Source of the DNA: Gaeumannomyces sp. JS-464
Lineage: Eukaryota > Ascomycota > Sordariomycetes > Magnaporthales > Magnaporthaceae
Assembly: GCA_002197995.1 (NCBI GenBank)
Contig: NGZR01000002.1
Location: 5,208,001 to 5,272,000, forward strand
Direction: 5' to 3'
DNA: 64,000 nt
The translations under genes were made by a program, and so were the position numbers. Positions within the stretch are counted from its first letter, which is position 1; every line of letters starts with the position of its first letter. Below the pieces are notes generated by a model that saw nothing but the letters and a program-made list of their open reading frames with translations, was not told the origin of the DNA and did not search any database. Below, one piece after another: positions 47,639 to 60,707 of this stretch.

Positions 47639-50600
47639 CTTGAGGAAGACTGCTGCTCGGCTTTGGAAGGGAAATCGGGCGGTTGGGCTGGGCAATTGGT
47701 TGCCAATGGGTCGTGAGAATCGGGAGGTTTTGCAGCAGTCAAGATTTCCCGAGGGGAGCACGCCATGACTTTCAATCCGGCCCACTGGATTGGCTGGCAG
47801 CTCAGCCGGTTCGATTGGACGCCGGTCCACCTAGTGGTCACGTGTGGCCCACAGCCTGGGTGGGCAGTTTGTGTGCAACCTGAGACTGGCATTGTTCTCT
47901 GCCCAACCCAACAACCAGCCCAACCTCGGTACCTCCCGAGGATTGTGTTTTATTATCACACCCTCGTTTACGCAGGCTACTAGGTACCAGTTGCTAGACA
48001 TCGATGCGCATGGAATGCTGTCTGCAACCGCCACCTGCGTACGCACAGAATATTTTATTTTTATTTTCTATTTTTTCATAATCACCCTCTTCCAGTTCCT
48101 CACCTGTAGATTGTCCATTCGGTGTATTGCGTGCACGCAGGTTCTCCGACAACCTAGGTTGACGTCCTCATTGGCATATATCTTAGGTACCTTTCTCACC
48201 ATTTCGTGGGTTGTTCCTTGATCCGTTGGATGCCACTGCACAACCCACCGTGGGGACAATACACAGGCCTGCCACTTGCCAAGTCAGTTCCGTCGCCGTG
48301 ACGTACGTACTCCCAATCCAACCCACCGTTGTCGCATTGGCTGTCCCACAAGCTTTGGCTAGAGTGGAAGTCAACTCCTCATCATTGAAACAATGCGTCC
48401 TGAGGCTCCTCCCGGAATCGCCCTGGGGCCGGCCGGTGAGCTACTGGCACACAAGGAAGCCGGGGGCGGATGGACACAGTCACACTGCCGGGGAATAACC
48501 TCGTCCTCAGCCAACCCTCCTCGAGAGACGGGCCAAAAAAATGCATCTCTTGCTGCGTTTGCGTTGAGGCAATTTGACGATTTCGTCAATGAACTGGAAC
48601 TTTTTGAGGCCTGCTAATATTACCCCCTATATTCTTGGCAGGAACGGAGTCGTGGCATTCGGAAAATTGACACTTTTTAATACCAGGCCTCGTCTTCGAT
48701 TATCACGGGATTGTCATCGGATAGTGCGTGCGTGTTGTGATATCGTCGTCTGGTAGCGCCCACCCCAGCCAGGGAGCAGCCGCCTGCTTGCTCATGAAAA
48801 TTTGCCTGATAAGGCGGGTTTCTCCTTTCCCCCTATTTTCCAATCTAACTCCTGTTCATTTTCCCTTCCAATCGTTATAAATCTTTTCCACTTAAAAACT
48901 GGGGAGGATCGCCCAGGCACCGCCGCCATCTAGTATGTATCCTATTCCCTTTGGTACTGTGCAAGTCACACGTGCTAAGGCATGTTAGTATCTGAGCACC
49001 AGGTACCTTACCTACTTATATTGGGATCGTGCGGACAAGATCATGAATATCATGAAGCGGGCAGGTTTTCTGGGTTTAAAAAACGAGTGTGTCTCCAGGT
49101 TACGGCGCCTCATTTCCTCTGCTATCACACAGGACAACGGCACGCAAGTCATCCAAGACCCCGGGGCGTAGGACCTTCTCAACACCGAAAGGCGCCAGGG
49201 CTGATACACGCGCTCCCTATACCCCGTTGAACACTATGGCCTTGGGAGTTGGTTATTTGGGTTCTGATAGACATCCAACTCACTACTCGCAGGATGAAAA
49301 AAAAGGAATGGCTAAAGAGGAAGAACAAAAAAGAGAGCTAGAGGGGATGGCTACTGGGTACACAATGAGGAGGAAAATCTACAATACATGCGAATAGGTA
49401 CAAGCAATGGAGTCACCGAGTTTCAAGTTGTACTTGGTTCCTTATATCCAACGTTTTTTCCACTGTCAAACCGGCTGACTCTCCCGCGTGTCGCGTCAGA
49501 ACTTTGTTCGGATGGGCTGCGAGTTTGTTGAGCTGGCAGCGCATGAAACGTCGCACGCCACCAGCCCTTTCCTGGACACCGCACTGCTGTGCTTGAGGAT
49601 GGCCGAGCACGTTGTGGCGGCTGCGAGACCGAGCCCTGTGGTAGCGAGCTTATGAGGCTACTCTGTGCAACATCCAAGCACACAACCTTGTATACGTGCG
49701 CGAGACGAGTGCCAGGGCATCACACGGGACGGATAATTTCTCCAAGCCCGAGGAGCGGGTAACTGGACCGCTCTCCCGATCATCGGGGTATGGCGGCTGA
49801 GCTGTTTGGCAGCCAGGAGAACGGGCACCTTGATGGCCGGCCAAAGCGGTTCTTGGGGCCGGCAATTGAGTCGCCCTGCCGTGTTTGGCGCGGTTGTTGG
49901 ATCAGACCGCAAGCACAGCGGCTGGGAACGCTGTGCTCTCTAGGGTGGTGGGCCCGGGCTTAGTGTGACCGGCTACCGCTCATAGCGCAATGCACGGCTG
50001 CCTTTGGAAAGAAGGAGGCTCAACTTTTCAAGCATCGGGGCTGGGATTGGGCTGCCAACTTGGTCCCGTTCCTGATGCATTTTATAATCCGCGTTTGGCT
50101 TTTTCCATGGCGTTTCCCATCAGCATCGACTCTCCCTTCCTTTCGCCCCTAGGTGCCTGACCTCTGCATTGCCGGGCTTGAGGCTGTGACCGTGCCTGGC
50201 ACCAGCCCGAGTGCTCCCGCAGACATTTAAAACCAGCAGCACGGCCCGCGCCCCGGAAAAAAATCGACCAGGATCTCAGGCACTGGCTTCCAGCCCCCTG
50301 CATCACAATCCCTCCCAACACGCCGTCACCACGCTGCATCCATCTCAGCTTGGCTAAACGGGAATCTTCCCTTCTTCATTGTTGTTGACCCCTGCTCTCC
50401 CGTCGCGGCCCTCACCGCTCCCGACTTCCCTCGTCGTTGCGTGGGCAGCGGTATTTCCGCAGTTCTGCTGCCTGCACCTCCCCTTATTATAAATTGATCC
50501 TTGCACTCCCAATCATCTGTGGTTTCGGGCAGCGGTTCATAAAACCGGGCAGTTGACACCGCAGCTTAGTCGTGCGCTTTGCCCACCACTGGCTAAAGCC

Positions 50601-50694
50601 CACTGCGGTCTCCAGCTTCTCTTCGGGTCTCTCGGCTGCTGCTGTCCTGCATGCTTCCCCAGACAGCAGCACCAGAGACGCTGGACCCGCCCCA
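47639..50694. promoter_or_regulatory. Long region between divergent CYT1 and ABC transporter genes
   Basis: About 3 kb without a supportable gene. Palindrome-like aacctaggtt (48151-48160) and ttaggtacc (48183) occur, with AT-rich stretches near 48050 and 48880. The last 300 bases are C-rich leader of the ABC gene. Promoters of both genes lie here. Confidence 0.45.
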
Positions 50695-53600
50695 ATGGAC
50701 AGCCCCGGCCGCCTCGGGCCTTTGATAGCGGCCGCCGGCCTCGGCCTTGTCGTCGGGCTCAGCACACCTGCTATCAATCATGTTGCCAACCGCCCCCAAC
50801 CACCTTCGACCTACCACCCGGTCGACGCCTCTTCCGAGGCCGCGCCCCCGGTGTACTTGTACGAGGATGAGGATGGCAAAGCCACCGAGCAGTCCATGAA
50901 GGACTTCTCCGACACCTATCCGAGAGCCGCTGCCTGGGCTAGCGGCGTCGCCGGCTTGGGCACTGCCATCGCCGCCACCGTTTTACTCGCCGGCCGGTCC
51001 GGAGTTCCCCATTCGGGTCTTGGGATGCTCGCCGTTTTGGCCGACGCTATTTCTTGGGTGATTGCCTCGAAGCCCTCGCTGGCGCTGATATCAAGCAGAC
51101 ATGGCTAACATCTCTCTCACGAATCAAGACTTTGCTCTGCGTGCAGTGTGCGAGCCTCCCGCTCAAGCACCAGTATCAGGCGAGGTACAGGCTGGTTCTT
51201 TACTCCTTGGGAGCGTCTGCCGTTCTTCTCGCGTCCCTCCTGGCCCGTTTCGGCGCTCCGGTGCTGCACATGGTCGCTCAGGTTGGGAAGTCGACGGCCC
51301 TCGGGAATGTAGTCCTGAGCGTGTGCTGGCTTGTGCAAATCATCGCGGCCCTCGGAGCCGTGCTTTCGTTTGCCTCTTTTCGACAGCGCCCGGACGTCTA
51401 TCATGAAGGCCGCCTTGTAGACCAGCAACACACCGCCTCCATCATCCAGAGACTGACGTACTCATGGAACAAGGTTGTCTTCAAGGTCGCAAAGGAGCGG
51501 CAGCTGGAAAAGGCCGACCTTCCTGATCTCGATCACACGAGGAGATCCACAAATCTCAGCTCCAGGTTTCTTGCTCGTCAACGCACGGGAAGACTCTGGC
51601 GTCAGCTCGTCGCGGCACACTGGCAGAGGCTAGGTCAACAGTGGGCGATCAGCTTCGTCATCAGCTCCCTCGCGCTCGTGCCGCAGTATGTCCTGTACAA
51701 CTTCCTCGAGATCTTGGACAAGCCCACTGCCATCTCAGACGCCACAGACCCGATCCTTTTCGCCTGGGTGCTCTGCCTGTTCGCGAGCCTTCTGCTTCAA
51801 GTATGGGTCAACAGCGTCATGCGCTGGCTGACTTCCTCTCGCCTCGAGTCTCCCGTGCTGTCTCTGCTCCAGTCCATGGTATTTCAGAAAGCCCTACGCC
51901 TAAAAGAGACGGCGTCTCCACCTGCCAAGTCCTCTACCGATGACGCGGGTGCCCGGGACACCAAATCCAGCGCGGTAGACACCCGGACCTCCATCGTCAA
52001 TCACATGAAATTAGAGTAGGTTTGATGCCCCTCCCACTACCAGCACGACAGACATACATACACATCTCGTTGCCCAAACCGTTCGCGACATTCAGGAGGA
52101 CCGGGTTGTGCTAACTCCGAGTAGCAGCAGCAGAACCGTCATGGCGGCTTCCTGGGGGTACATGTTCCCTGTGGCGTGTAAGTCTCAGCTATGACACGTC
52201 CTCTGCCGAAGGCAGCCTACTGCTTCGATGAAACGCAAACACTCGCTGACTTCTGCGTTTGAATAGTATTCAAGCTTGCCCTTTCGGGGACATTTTTGAC
52301 GCAGCTGGTTGGCTTCAAGAGCCTTGCGGCCGGCCTTGTCTCATCACTTCTCGTCCTTCCCATCAGCCATCTTCTCTCCAAGAGATACGCAAAGATCCAA
52401 TTTGGTCTCATGAAGTATCGTGACGGCAAGGCCCATCTGCTCACCGAGGCTCTTCAAGGAATGCGTCAAATCAAGTTCTCGGCACTCGAGCAGCATTGGA
52501 GGATAAGATCCTCAAAAGCCGCGAGGAAGAATTGGCTCAGTTCTGGATCGTTAACCTGTGGATGAGCCTCACGGCCCTGGTCCTTAACCTCGGACCCCTC
52601 CTGCTTTCTTCCGTCACACTGTCCGTCTACGCTTTTACCACCGAGGGTGGCATTAGGGCATCGGTAATCTTCGCCTCCCTCGGCCTATTCGACCAGCTAG
52701 ACGAGGCAATCCAATACCTTCCCTTGATCCAGGTCTACATTATGGAGGCATGGACAAGCTGCGTTCGGATTGAGAAATTCCTCGGCCAGCCTGAAAGGGA
52801 ACCCGTCTCCACAGCCCACGACCATATAGCCTTTGAAGGCGCGACCTTTGCTTGGCCGAAGTTCGAGGAGGTTGAGGGAGAAAACGCAGAGCCCCCGGAA
52901 GCTAGGTCAATGCTCAGGGACGTCACTCTGGACTTCCCTTCCCGAGAGCTGAGCATAATCACGGGCAATACAGGCTCGGGAAAGAGTCTTTTGCTGGCCG
53001 CGATATTGGGAGAAGTCGCCCTCGTTTCGGGCAAGGTCCGCACCCCGCCCGCCCAGCAGTCGACAGAAAACTTGGAACACATCGCCGATGACGGCTGGAT
53101 CATCCCAGCGCTTACAGCATTCGTGCCACAAACACCCTGGATCGAGACCGGCACTGTACGGGAGAACATCCTGTTTGGACTTCCGATGAGCGCCACACGG
53201 TACGCAAAGGTCCTGGCTGCGTGTGCGCTGGAAAAGGACCTGGCTCTTTTGGTGGATGGAGACGAGACCGAGGTCGGGCCCAAGGGCGTTACGCTGAGCG
53301 GCGGGCAACGGTGGCGAGTGGCTCTGGCACGAGCTCTTTACTCGCGGGCTGGAATCCTTGTTCTCGACGACGTTCTCAGCGCCGTGGATGCCCATGTCGG
53401 TAAAACAATCGTCGATCAGGCCCTTGCCGGCGAGCTCGCATCTGGCCGCACCCGCATTCTGGCCACCCACCACGCCGAACTGTGCTTGCCAATCGCCAGC
53501 TATCTGGTCCGCCTCCACGAGGGGCGGCTAGAAGGTGCCGAAAGGCTGACACCGATGCCCACCAAACCTACCTCCGCCCTCAAGAGCGACGACGCATCAT

Positions 53601-55912
53601 CGCATGATACAGGGTTGAGCAGCAGCGACGAGACGACAGTCTCGGACCAGCGCAGCGTCTCAGTGTTGACTACACCAGAGGACAGCGATGTCGAGCAGCA
53701 GGACAACAAGAAGCCGGATAATGAAAAGAATCAGAAGAAGGAAAACGAAGAAGGCCGTGAGAAGGGGAGGGTCAAGTGGAAAGTTTACAAGGGCTACCTC
53801 TCCGCAAGCAACACGATCATCCTTTGGCTCGGAGCTTTGCTGCTGATCTTTTCTGGTAGAATTATACTCGTCGGGAGAACCTGGTCGCTCAAGGAGCTTT
53901 CCGGCAGCGAGCCCGACACCTCTGCGGCGGGCATTGGGGCTGGAAACGGCAGTGGTGGAGGCTATGCTCACGGGTCTGGCCACGGACAGGTCTATGTACA
54001 GAACCCCATCATGTACACGCCGATCTTCCAGCAGCAGCAACAACAGCAAGCGTTTCCTCATCGCTCGGTTGCCTTCTGGATCGGGGCTTACATTGTCCTT
54101 GAGCTCGCTGCCGTGCTTTGCGGAATCGGGAGGCTGCTCGTCTTCACCGCGATTGGACTGAGAACTGCGAGAGTTCTGTTCCGCCGCATGACCCACGCCA
54201 TCCTCAGAGCGCCTCTCCGGTGGATCGACACGGTGCCCTCAGGCCGCATTCTCAACCGGTTTACCTCGGATATCTTCACTGTTGACCGTAGGGTGGCATC
54301 AGATCTGGGGTCTTCCCTCACCTCCATCCTCACCGTGGTCACCATCATCGCGACAAGGTACGCATCATTGCAGCGAAACCCCGTATCCTCTCTCTGGAAT
54401 GCTGACTAACTGCCATGCCCTTTTGCAACTTAGCTTGTCGGTCTCAAAATATGTCAACGTCTTTGGTCTCGTTTTGCTGGCGCTCTATGCCAAGATTGCG
54501 ATGGAGTACATCTCAGCGGCACGCGAGGTTAAGCGTCTCAATTCGGTGGTCTGGTCGCCTATCTATGACCAATTCTCCTCCGTCTTGACCGGCCTCTCGA
54601 CCGTCCGGGCCTTTGGCAGAACCGACTTCTACACGAACCGCATGCATGCTCTAATCGACACGGCCGCCAAAACGAGCTGGGCGCTATCGCTATCACAGCG
54701 ATGGATGGCCTTCCGGATGGGAGTCCTGGGTGTTTTTTTGTTACCATTGTGGCTGCAGCCGTGGCATTGGGCCGCGTCGACGCGGCACTCGCCGGCTTCA
54801 GCCTCACTTTCGCTCTGAGCTACACTAGCGCGCTTACCGGGCTCCTGCAAAACATGGCGTCCATAGAACTCGGCTTCAACGCGACCGAGAGGGTGCTGGA
54901 GTACTGTGACCTGAAGACGGAGCCCCAGGACGGCGAAGACGCGCCTGCGGCTTGGCCAACCAAGGGGCGGATTGAGGTGGAGAACCTCACGGTCGCGTAC
55001 AAGGAGGAGCTTCCGCCGGTACTCAAGGACTTGACGTTCACCGTTGAGGCTGGTGAGCGGGTCGGGATCGTGGGGAGGACTGGAGCCGGCAAATCGACCT
55101 TGGCTTCGGTCCTATTCCGGCTGCTGGAGCCCCGGGCAGGTTCAGTCCGCATCGACAATGTTGACATTTCCAAGCTGAAACTGCCTCAGCTCCGGAGCAG
55201 GCTTGCCATCATCCCTCAGGACCCTTTCCTGTTCTCAGGCACGTTACGTTCTAACCTGGACATGGAGGACGAGATGGACGACTACCAGCTCCAGGTAGTC
55301 CTGCAACGTGTCCACCTGGTCAAGCCAGAGATCCCCGATGCATCCCGCCCGTCGGCATATCCGCCCGTCTCGTCGCCCGACGACGGCGCCCCGGTTGATG
55401 AGGCTGCGACGGGAGGGGATGAGGGCGTGGGCAACGCATTCAAGGATCTTTCCATGTCGATATCGACGGGAGGTGCCAACCTCTCGCAGGGCCAGCGGCA
55501 GCTTGTTTGCCTGGCCAGGGCACTGCTGTCGCGGCCCAAGATTGTGGTGCTGGACGAGGCAACGTCGGCGGTGGACCGGGGTACGGACGCCGCCATCCAA
55601 GAGTCACTACGCGAGGATTTTGTGGCAGCGGGCTGTACTGTCTTTGTGATTGCGCACCGGCTCAGCACGGTGGCGGACTTCGATAAGATCCTGGTCCTGA
55701 GGGATGGGAGGATAGCGCAGATGGGCACGCCCGCAGAGATCCTGCGGGCGGGCATGGAGGCGGCGGCTCGGAGGGGTCAAGGCGGGGACTCGCGCTCCAC
55801 CAACGTTAGCGCTCACGAGGATGGTGGAGATGATATGGCGTTCTGGGATCTCGTGCAGAAAAGCTCTGAAAGGGAAAAGCTGGTGGAAATGATTCTGGGC
55901 AAAAAGACGTGA
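50695..55912 (+). CDS. ABC transporter, subfamily C (MRP-like full transporter)
   Basis: Exons 50695-52015, 52125-52177, 52267-54357 and 54434-55912 give about 1648 residues with three bases restored. Breaks lie near 51050, at GG 52498-52499, and in the T run 54733-54739. The start at 50695 (MDSPGRLGPLIAAAG) is my choice; an in-frame start further upstream is possible. Order: hydrophobic N-terminal segments, TMD1, NBD1 with Walker A GNTGSGKS, signature LSGGQRWRVALARAL and Walker B ILVLDD. A charged linker, a Gly/Gln-rich loop and TMD2 follow, then NBD2 with GRTGAGKST, LSQGQRQLVCLARAL and IVVLDEATSAVD. NBD1 has Asp instead of the catalytic Glu, normal for subfamily C. Likely an exporter of organic anions or conjugates at the plasma or vacuolar membrane; the substrate is unknown. 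Confidence 0.9.
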
Positions 55913-58900
55913 GGTCACTATACAGGAGGCAGCAAAGGCCAAAGTGGATATACGCACCTAGGTACACGGAAGATGAAGGTCTATATGTAGTTCTCGATAA
56001 ATAAAACTCGTTGGGAATATTCCGGGTTGCAAGACGTCTTGGGATTGCTCAAACTGTGTGCACATTTTCCAAGACAGATTATCCTAGTTCGCGTAGCCCG
56101 CGAAAAGTCTCTCTACGTCTGTTTCAATAGTTGCTTACCCCTTTGGGGAAGCCGTCCACCTTGTTTTGACCGAGTTCTTTGCAGCAAGCCGTCTTCCCAA
56201 GGCCGTTGAACCAAGATTTGTGCACTCTCGGTTTGTGCGTTGATGTCCATCGAACCACATACCCGGGTATGCACACAACTATTCAGCCGATATAGCTTCA
56301 CCTAGGTATCTGGGTCGGCGGATGGCCTCTTCGCTGGGCTGTGTGCCTTGGGTAGGCGCCAGCGCTCCACACACCCACGCGGACGGACTCAGCTGGCAGC
56401 AATGGCTGGCGGCTGCACCCGGTGTCGAGCAAGGACGACGGCCATGTCCCGATGGGGATAGGTAGCAGGACAGTTGAGGAAACAAGACGCGGGCACTCAG
56501 GCAGCTCTCGACAGGCTCGGGTGCATGGGTCTTGCGGATCCCTGCGAGGCTGGGCGCATCAGCTGAAGCCTGACCCCACGCCCAGCCAACACTGCCACGG
56601 ATATTGCGGCGGTATCGTCATTTATCGATAGTTGGGGTCGAGCATCTCGTATTGGCTGCTGCACGTCCGTGTCTGTTTGTCTTCTCGCTCGCCATGTTAG
56701 GGCAGATATAGCATCGTCGTCCGGGTCGGCTCGCCGAGCTCCATTACGCAGAGCATGCGGCCAAGGCAGGTGGGTACCACAGGGACGTCGCTGTGGGTGC
56801 GCCCAGGCTGTCAGGGGCCCGTGGCCAGCAGGCCACTCGTGGATTTTATCCCGCCGTGGGACCAGACATTGATGTAACCCACCACCATGTACCCACCGCT
56901 ACCCACCGCGCGCACATTCACACTCACATCCACACCCCGATGGCTGACATCGAGCTGTGCCGGTTACGGCCAGCTCCATCGCCGGTTGGGCGCATTGGGG
57001 AGCAGAAGGGGAGCAGGACGGCCGGCAAGATTCTGGTGCTCACGCGCTCGGCCCCCAACCCCGAGCAGCCACATCGGCCGCATCCTCCAACTTCCTTCCC
57101 CTCGCCCGACCCTCCCAGCGCTGCCCTGTCTGCCTTCGACCTCTCCCTTGCCCACGGGATCACCATTGCAGACGCCACGCGCTCTATGCCACGCTACCTG
57201 CCGGCAATTATTCAGGCCTGGAGCCCCTTGCAACGCCGAAGCGCCGACCAGAGCCGACCGACACGGCCTGCTGCTGCCTGCCTGCCTACCCGCCTCTGCG
57301 TCAACGCGCTTGGCTAGGAACTCCCGTCCACTCTTATCACCACCAGCCCCAACCTGGCCTCTCTTTCCCTTGATATGTGCCCAAAGATAGATCTTGCCGG
57401 TATCCTCTACGTTCCATCTGCCACCCCAGCTGCTTGTAATCAATATTCCAGGCCCTCGCCTCGCCGCCAACGAACCGCCCATGACAGAAGAAGCACCCTT
57501 TTCGGCGTTGCAACCGCCACCCTGCAATGAGGGCTGAGCTAGCTGTGTGCCCGGTCATGGAGAGGTGGGTGCTTGCCTCTGCGGCGCGTGCGGCATGGTG
57601 GCGTTCGGCCCAGACTAATGGACAGCATCTCCGGCCGCTTCCAGGTTCCCAAGCAAGGCAGGAGGATCACCCGCCCGCGGGCTCGGAGGCTGTCGTCAGA
57701 ACTCAGGAATCCGGCCCTTGCTAGCGCGCCGTCCCTGCGTGGCGAAGCTAGCAGGCCACCCCTCAGCCGCGGGGGCGTGGCATCATGGCCAGCCCGGCTC
57801 CTTCCCGGGGCGTCGTCATTGCGACCCCGTTGGGTCGGGTCTAGTATGAGTCTATCAGGCCTAGATGGGCCGTAGGGCTAGGATATCGTAGCCGACGGCC
57901 CCAACATGGCTAGCCGACCTTGCCGCGACCTTAGCTGTCGAGCGGATCTTTGCCTAATCCGGTTACAAGAAGGTGTGCGGCTCGGGTGCGCCTTCGAGCT
58001 TTCCCAACCGCACCCGGCGTTCATCTTCATCAGCCAGGCATCCGTGTGTCATGGCTCCTCCCCCGACCCAGCTCTGGTGGCGTCGATAGCAGCTCGAGCT
58101 CAGCTGTGCCGTGAAGAGGCAAAGGCACCAATAGAGCTTCGAATGCCCCCTCTCCGGTCGTCGCTGCTACTGTGATATTGGCCTCGAGGGGGTCACGGTG
58201 ACCATTTTCCAAGTCCGCCTTGCCATGAATCACATACGAGTTCTGACCGAGGTGGGCGGCCCCTCGTGTGTTTGGCTGCTGCTGAGTATATTGGCTCCGG
58301 GTTCCTGATCTTCCGTCCTCGCGTGACTCGCCTCTCGGGAGCAGCCTGCCCTGGAGGGAGAGCGGAACGCGATAACCGGGCGTGGGGCGGGGTTCGCACC
58401 GCGGAAAATGGAGCAAGAGAGAAGCAAATAGTGAAAGTCTGGGCATGGGCTTCCGCACGTCATATGGGGGACGAGATGTGAAGTGAGCCTGGCCTGGCGG
58501 ATTATAAAGGCCCTCGCGATCTCCCCGAGAAAGAGGACTCCTGGAGGATGCAAGCAATACCGGCCTTGCTTCCAGGCAACACCTCCAACCAAAGGCACAC
58601 TTTTGTTCGGTTCGCTTTCCCCAGACTCAGACCATCGCTTTCGCACCATCTCCCTATATAATTTATATTGCTCTTGCATACTCGTCCCTTGTCCCGTCAC
58701 TCGGTCCTCCAAATCCAACCCTGCAGCGTGGCAGCGAACCAGGATTCCGCCCAGAGCCGCATAACATCTCATTGGGCCGTCTTCAGACCCATCATAGTAT
58801 TCCTTCCCGTGCGCAGCGAGCAAGGCCCCTTGTGTGCGCCGTCTTGTCCGCTAGCCGGCCTTGCCCCTCTATACCTTTCCCACACTCTACCCATCCCTTG

Positions 58901-58924
58901 TCCGGCAACCAGGACAACGGCAGG
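55913..58924. other. Long gene-free region upstream of the G1 peptidase
   Basis: About 3 kb with no gene that I can support on either strand. Motifs acctaggtac (55957) and acctaggtatc (56301) occur. CA-rich words lie near 56910-56940. The distal end is the promoter and leader of the peptidase gene. Confidence 0.45.
58655..58661 (+). promoter_or_regulatory. Possible TATA box of the G1 peptidase gene
   Basis: The heptamer TATATAA lies 264 bases before the ATG, in a C/T-rich leader. Position and match fit a TATA element, but no transcript start is known. Confidence 0.35.
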
Positions 58925-60052
58925 ATGCTCTGGCACCTCGTCTCAGTGCTGTTCCTCCTCCTTGCTCAGAGTGCCCTCGCCATCGAGGTCAAGGTCGTGG
59001 CCGCCTCCCGCAATGGCAGCACGCCCGTGGATCCTTCGCAGATCAAGCTGCTGCGTCGGGAGGTGACGCCGAGCCAGCTGGAGCGCCTGAAGGGCGCCGA
59101 CCCCGGCCGTGGCGGCAAGAGCAACCGCAGGTCCAACCCCATCGGCTACAGCGGCAACTGGTGCGGCGCCTCGCAGCACACCCCCACCACCGACCGGTTC
59201 ACGTCCGTGTCCGGCTTCTTCACCGTGCCCAACTTGAGCCTCCGCCCCTCCACGGGCACGCCGCAGTTCGTGGCCTCGTGGGTCGGCATGGACGGCGCCA
59301 ACTGCGCCACTGCTTTGGTCCAGGCGGGCGCTACCACAGAGGTAGATAGAGCCAACGTCCCATCCCCCACACCACCCCGTGGAACGTGGGCCATCTTTGT
59401 GTGCCGTGTGTGACGTGACTAACAGGACTGCAGATCAGCTCTTCCAGCGTGCAGACATCTAACCTCTGGTTTGAGTGGATCCCCGACGCGGCCTACAACA
59501 TCCAGAACCTGCCAGGTGAGTATTTCGAGCCACATTGGGGTGGGCGCGTGCTGGAGAAAAACAGCTAGAAAATATCTGACTGGCTTCCTCTTCTATAGCC
59601 TCGCCCGACGACATGATCCATGTGAAGATCACCGCAACCTCAAGCTCGCAGGCCACCATGTAAGTCCAACCCCGAAGCCGAAAGCTCACCCACCGCAGAC
59701 CAGCCTCGTGTTCCGTGCCCTGACCAGCGAGCGCCTCAACAGCCTGGTCGAGAACCTGAGCCTGCCGTCGTCGGCGCCAGTGTCCTCGGTCCAGATCAAC
59801 CTCAGCAACGGCGCGCCGCTCTGCCGGATCGACGCCGAGTGGATCGTGGAGAACTTCAAGGTCAACGGCAACCAGACGCCCTTTGGACGCTTCCAGGACA
59901 TCTGGTTCCAGGGCTGCGAGGCCAAGACCACGAGCGGCGCCACCATCGGCATCAACGGCGCCTCCATGATCTACCTGCAGAACAACGGACCCAACCCCAA
60001 CTGCTTTGCCTACCCGTACGACAACGCCATCTTTTGGACCGAGTCCACCTGA
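58925..60052 (+). CDS. Secreted glutamic endopeptidase, family G1 (eqolisin)
   Basis: Exons 58925-59341, 59434-59515, 59599-59659 and 59699-60052 give 304 residues with one base restored at the exon 3 donor. The start MLWHLVSVLFLLLAQSALA is a signal peptide. A short propeptide follows, then NPIGYSGNWCGASQ, FTSVSGFFTVPNLSLRPS, ASWVGMDGANCATALVQAG, LWFEWIPDAAYNIQ and the family block PLCRIDAEWIVENFKVNG, which carries the expected catalytic Glu. Family G1 uses a Gln/Glu pair and works at acid pH outside the cell. The third intron is only 39 bases as written; a missing G (ATG|gtaagt instead of AT|gtaagt) would fix the phase. Confidence 0.86.
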
Positions 60053-60582
60053 GAACGCGGGGACTGCGGTCTAACGCGGTTCGCGACTTGATATTTGTCT
60101 CAGTCCGGCCTGGATACGAGGCAGTCGGGTCGCTTTGTCTTGGGTTATGGGACCCCGGGGTGCTTATATCTTGGAAAGGAGCCGGGTGTATCCTGAATTC
60201 TAGTTCTAATCAAGTGTGCGCAAATCTATCAATGTAATATCAGTCTCGGTTGACTCGAGTGTGGGTAGTTTTGAATCGACCCCATAGCCACGTCATGGTC
60301 CATGCCATGGATAAGGGGTTTGTTTATCCCCTACCAAGTTTTCTTCTCGTGCAAGTTGTCGTCGTTAGCCCAAGCTTGCTTGCAAGAAATAACAGGACAA
60401 GAAGTTTATTGAACGGGTGACGGCATAAATCATCAAACCAATGCTAGTTTTTTGCCATCCATGCTTTCGAGATAAGTAAAAGGGTACCAACCGAAAAGAC
60501 GAAAGGACCAAATAGAAGAAGCGTGAATCGAGAGAGCGTGTGGGGGTGGGCGGTTGCGATGAGCAAAAAAGGTAAAATTCAA
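60053..60582. other. 3' region of the G1 peptidase and tRNA flank
   Basis: About 530 bases with no gene seen; A/T-rich near 60380-60420. Confidence 0.45.
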
Positions 60583-60707
60583 GGCCGCAACCGGGGATTG
60601 AACCCGGGACCTCTCGCAAATTATTGAGTAAATGGGGCCGATGGCCACCAAATGCTGCAACTCAGGGTGAGCCCTAAGCGAGAATCATACCACTAGACCA
60701 TCGCGGC
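60583..60707 (-). tRNA. tRNA-Pro (anticodon AGG) with an intron
   Basis: On the minus strand GCCGCGA (60707-60701) pairs with TTGCGGC (60590-60584). The D-arm GGTCTAGTGGTATGAT, anticodon arm CTCGC-TTAGGG...GCGAG and T-arm GGTCCCGGGTTCAATCCCCGG are all complete. The anticodon AGG decodes CCU/CCC proline codons, and the body strongly resembles eukaryotic tRNA-Pro. A 53-base intron (about 60619-60671) interrupts the anticodon loop one base after the anticodon, the canonical site cut by tRNA splicing endonuclease. A and B boxes serve as the internal Pol III promoter. Confidence 0.95.

Noticed and set aside
49089..49397. Charged 102-codon frame in the CYT1-ABC intergenic region
   Set aside because: No conserved motif and A-rich composition at the end; nothing supports translation.
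56793..57527. Overlapping GC-rich open frames on both strands upstream of the G1 peptidase
   Set aside because: Open by composition only; Pro/Arg/Ala-rich and in several frames at once.
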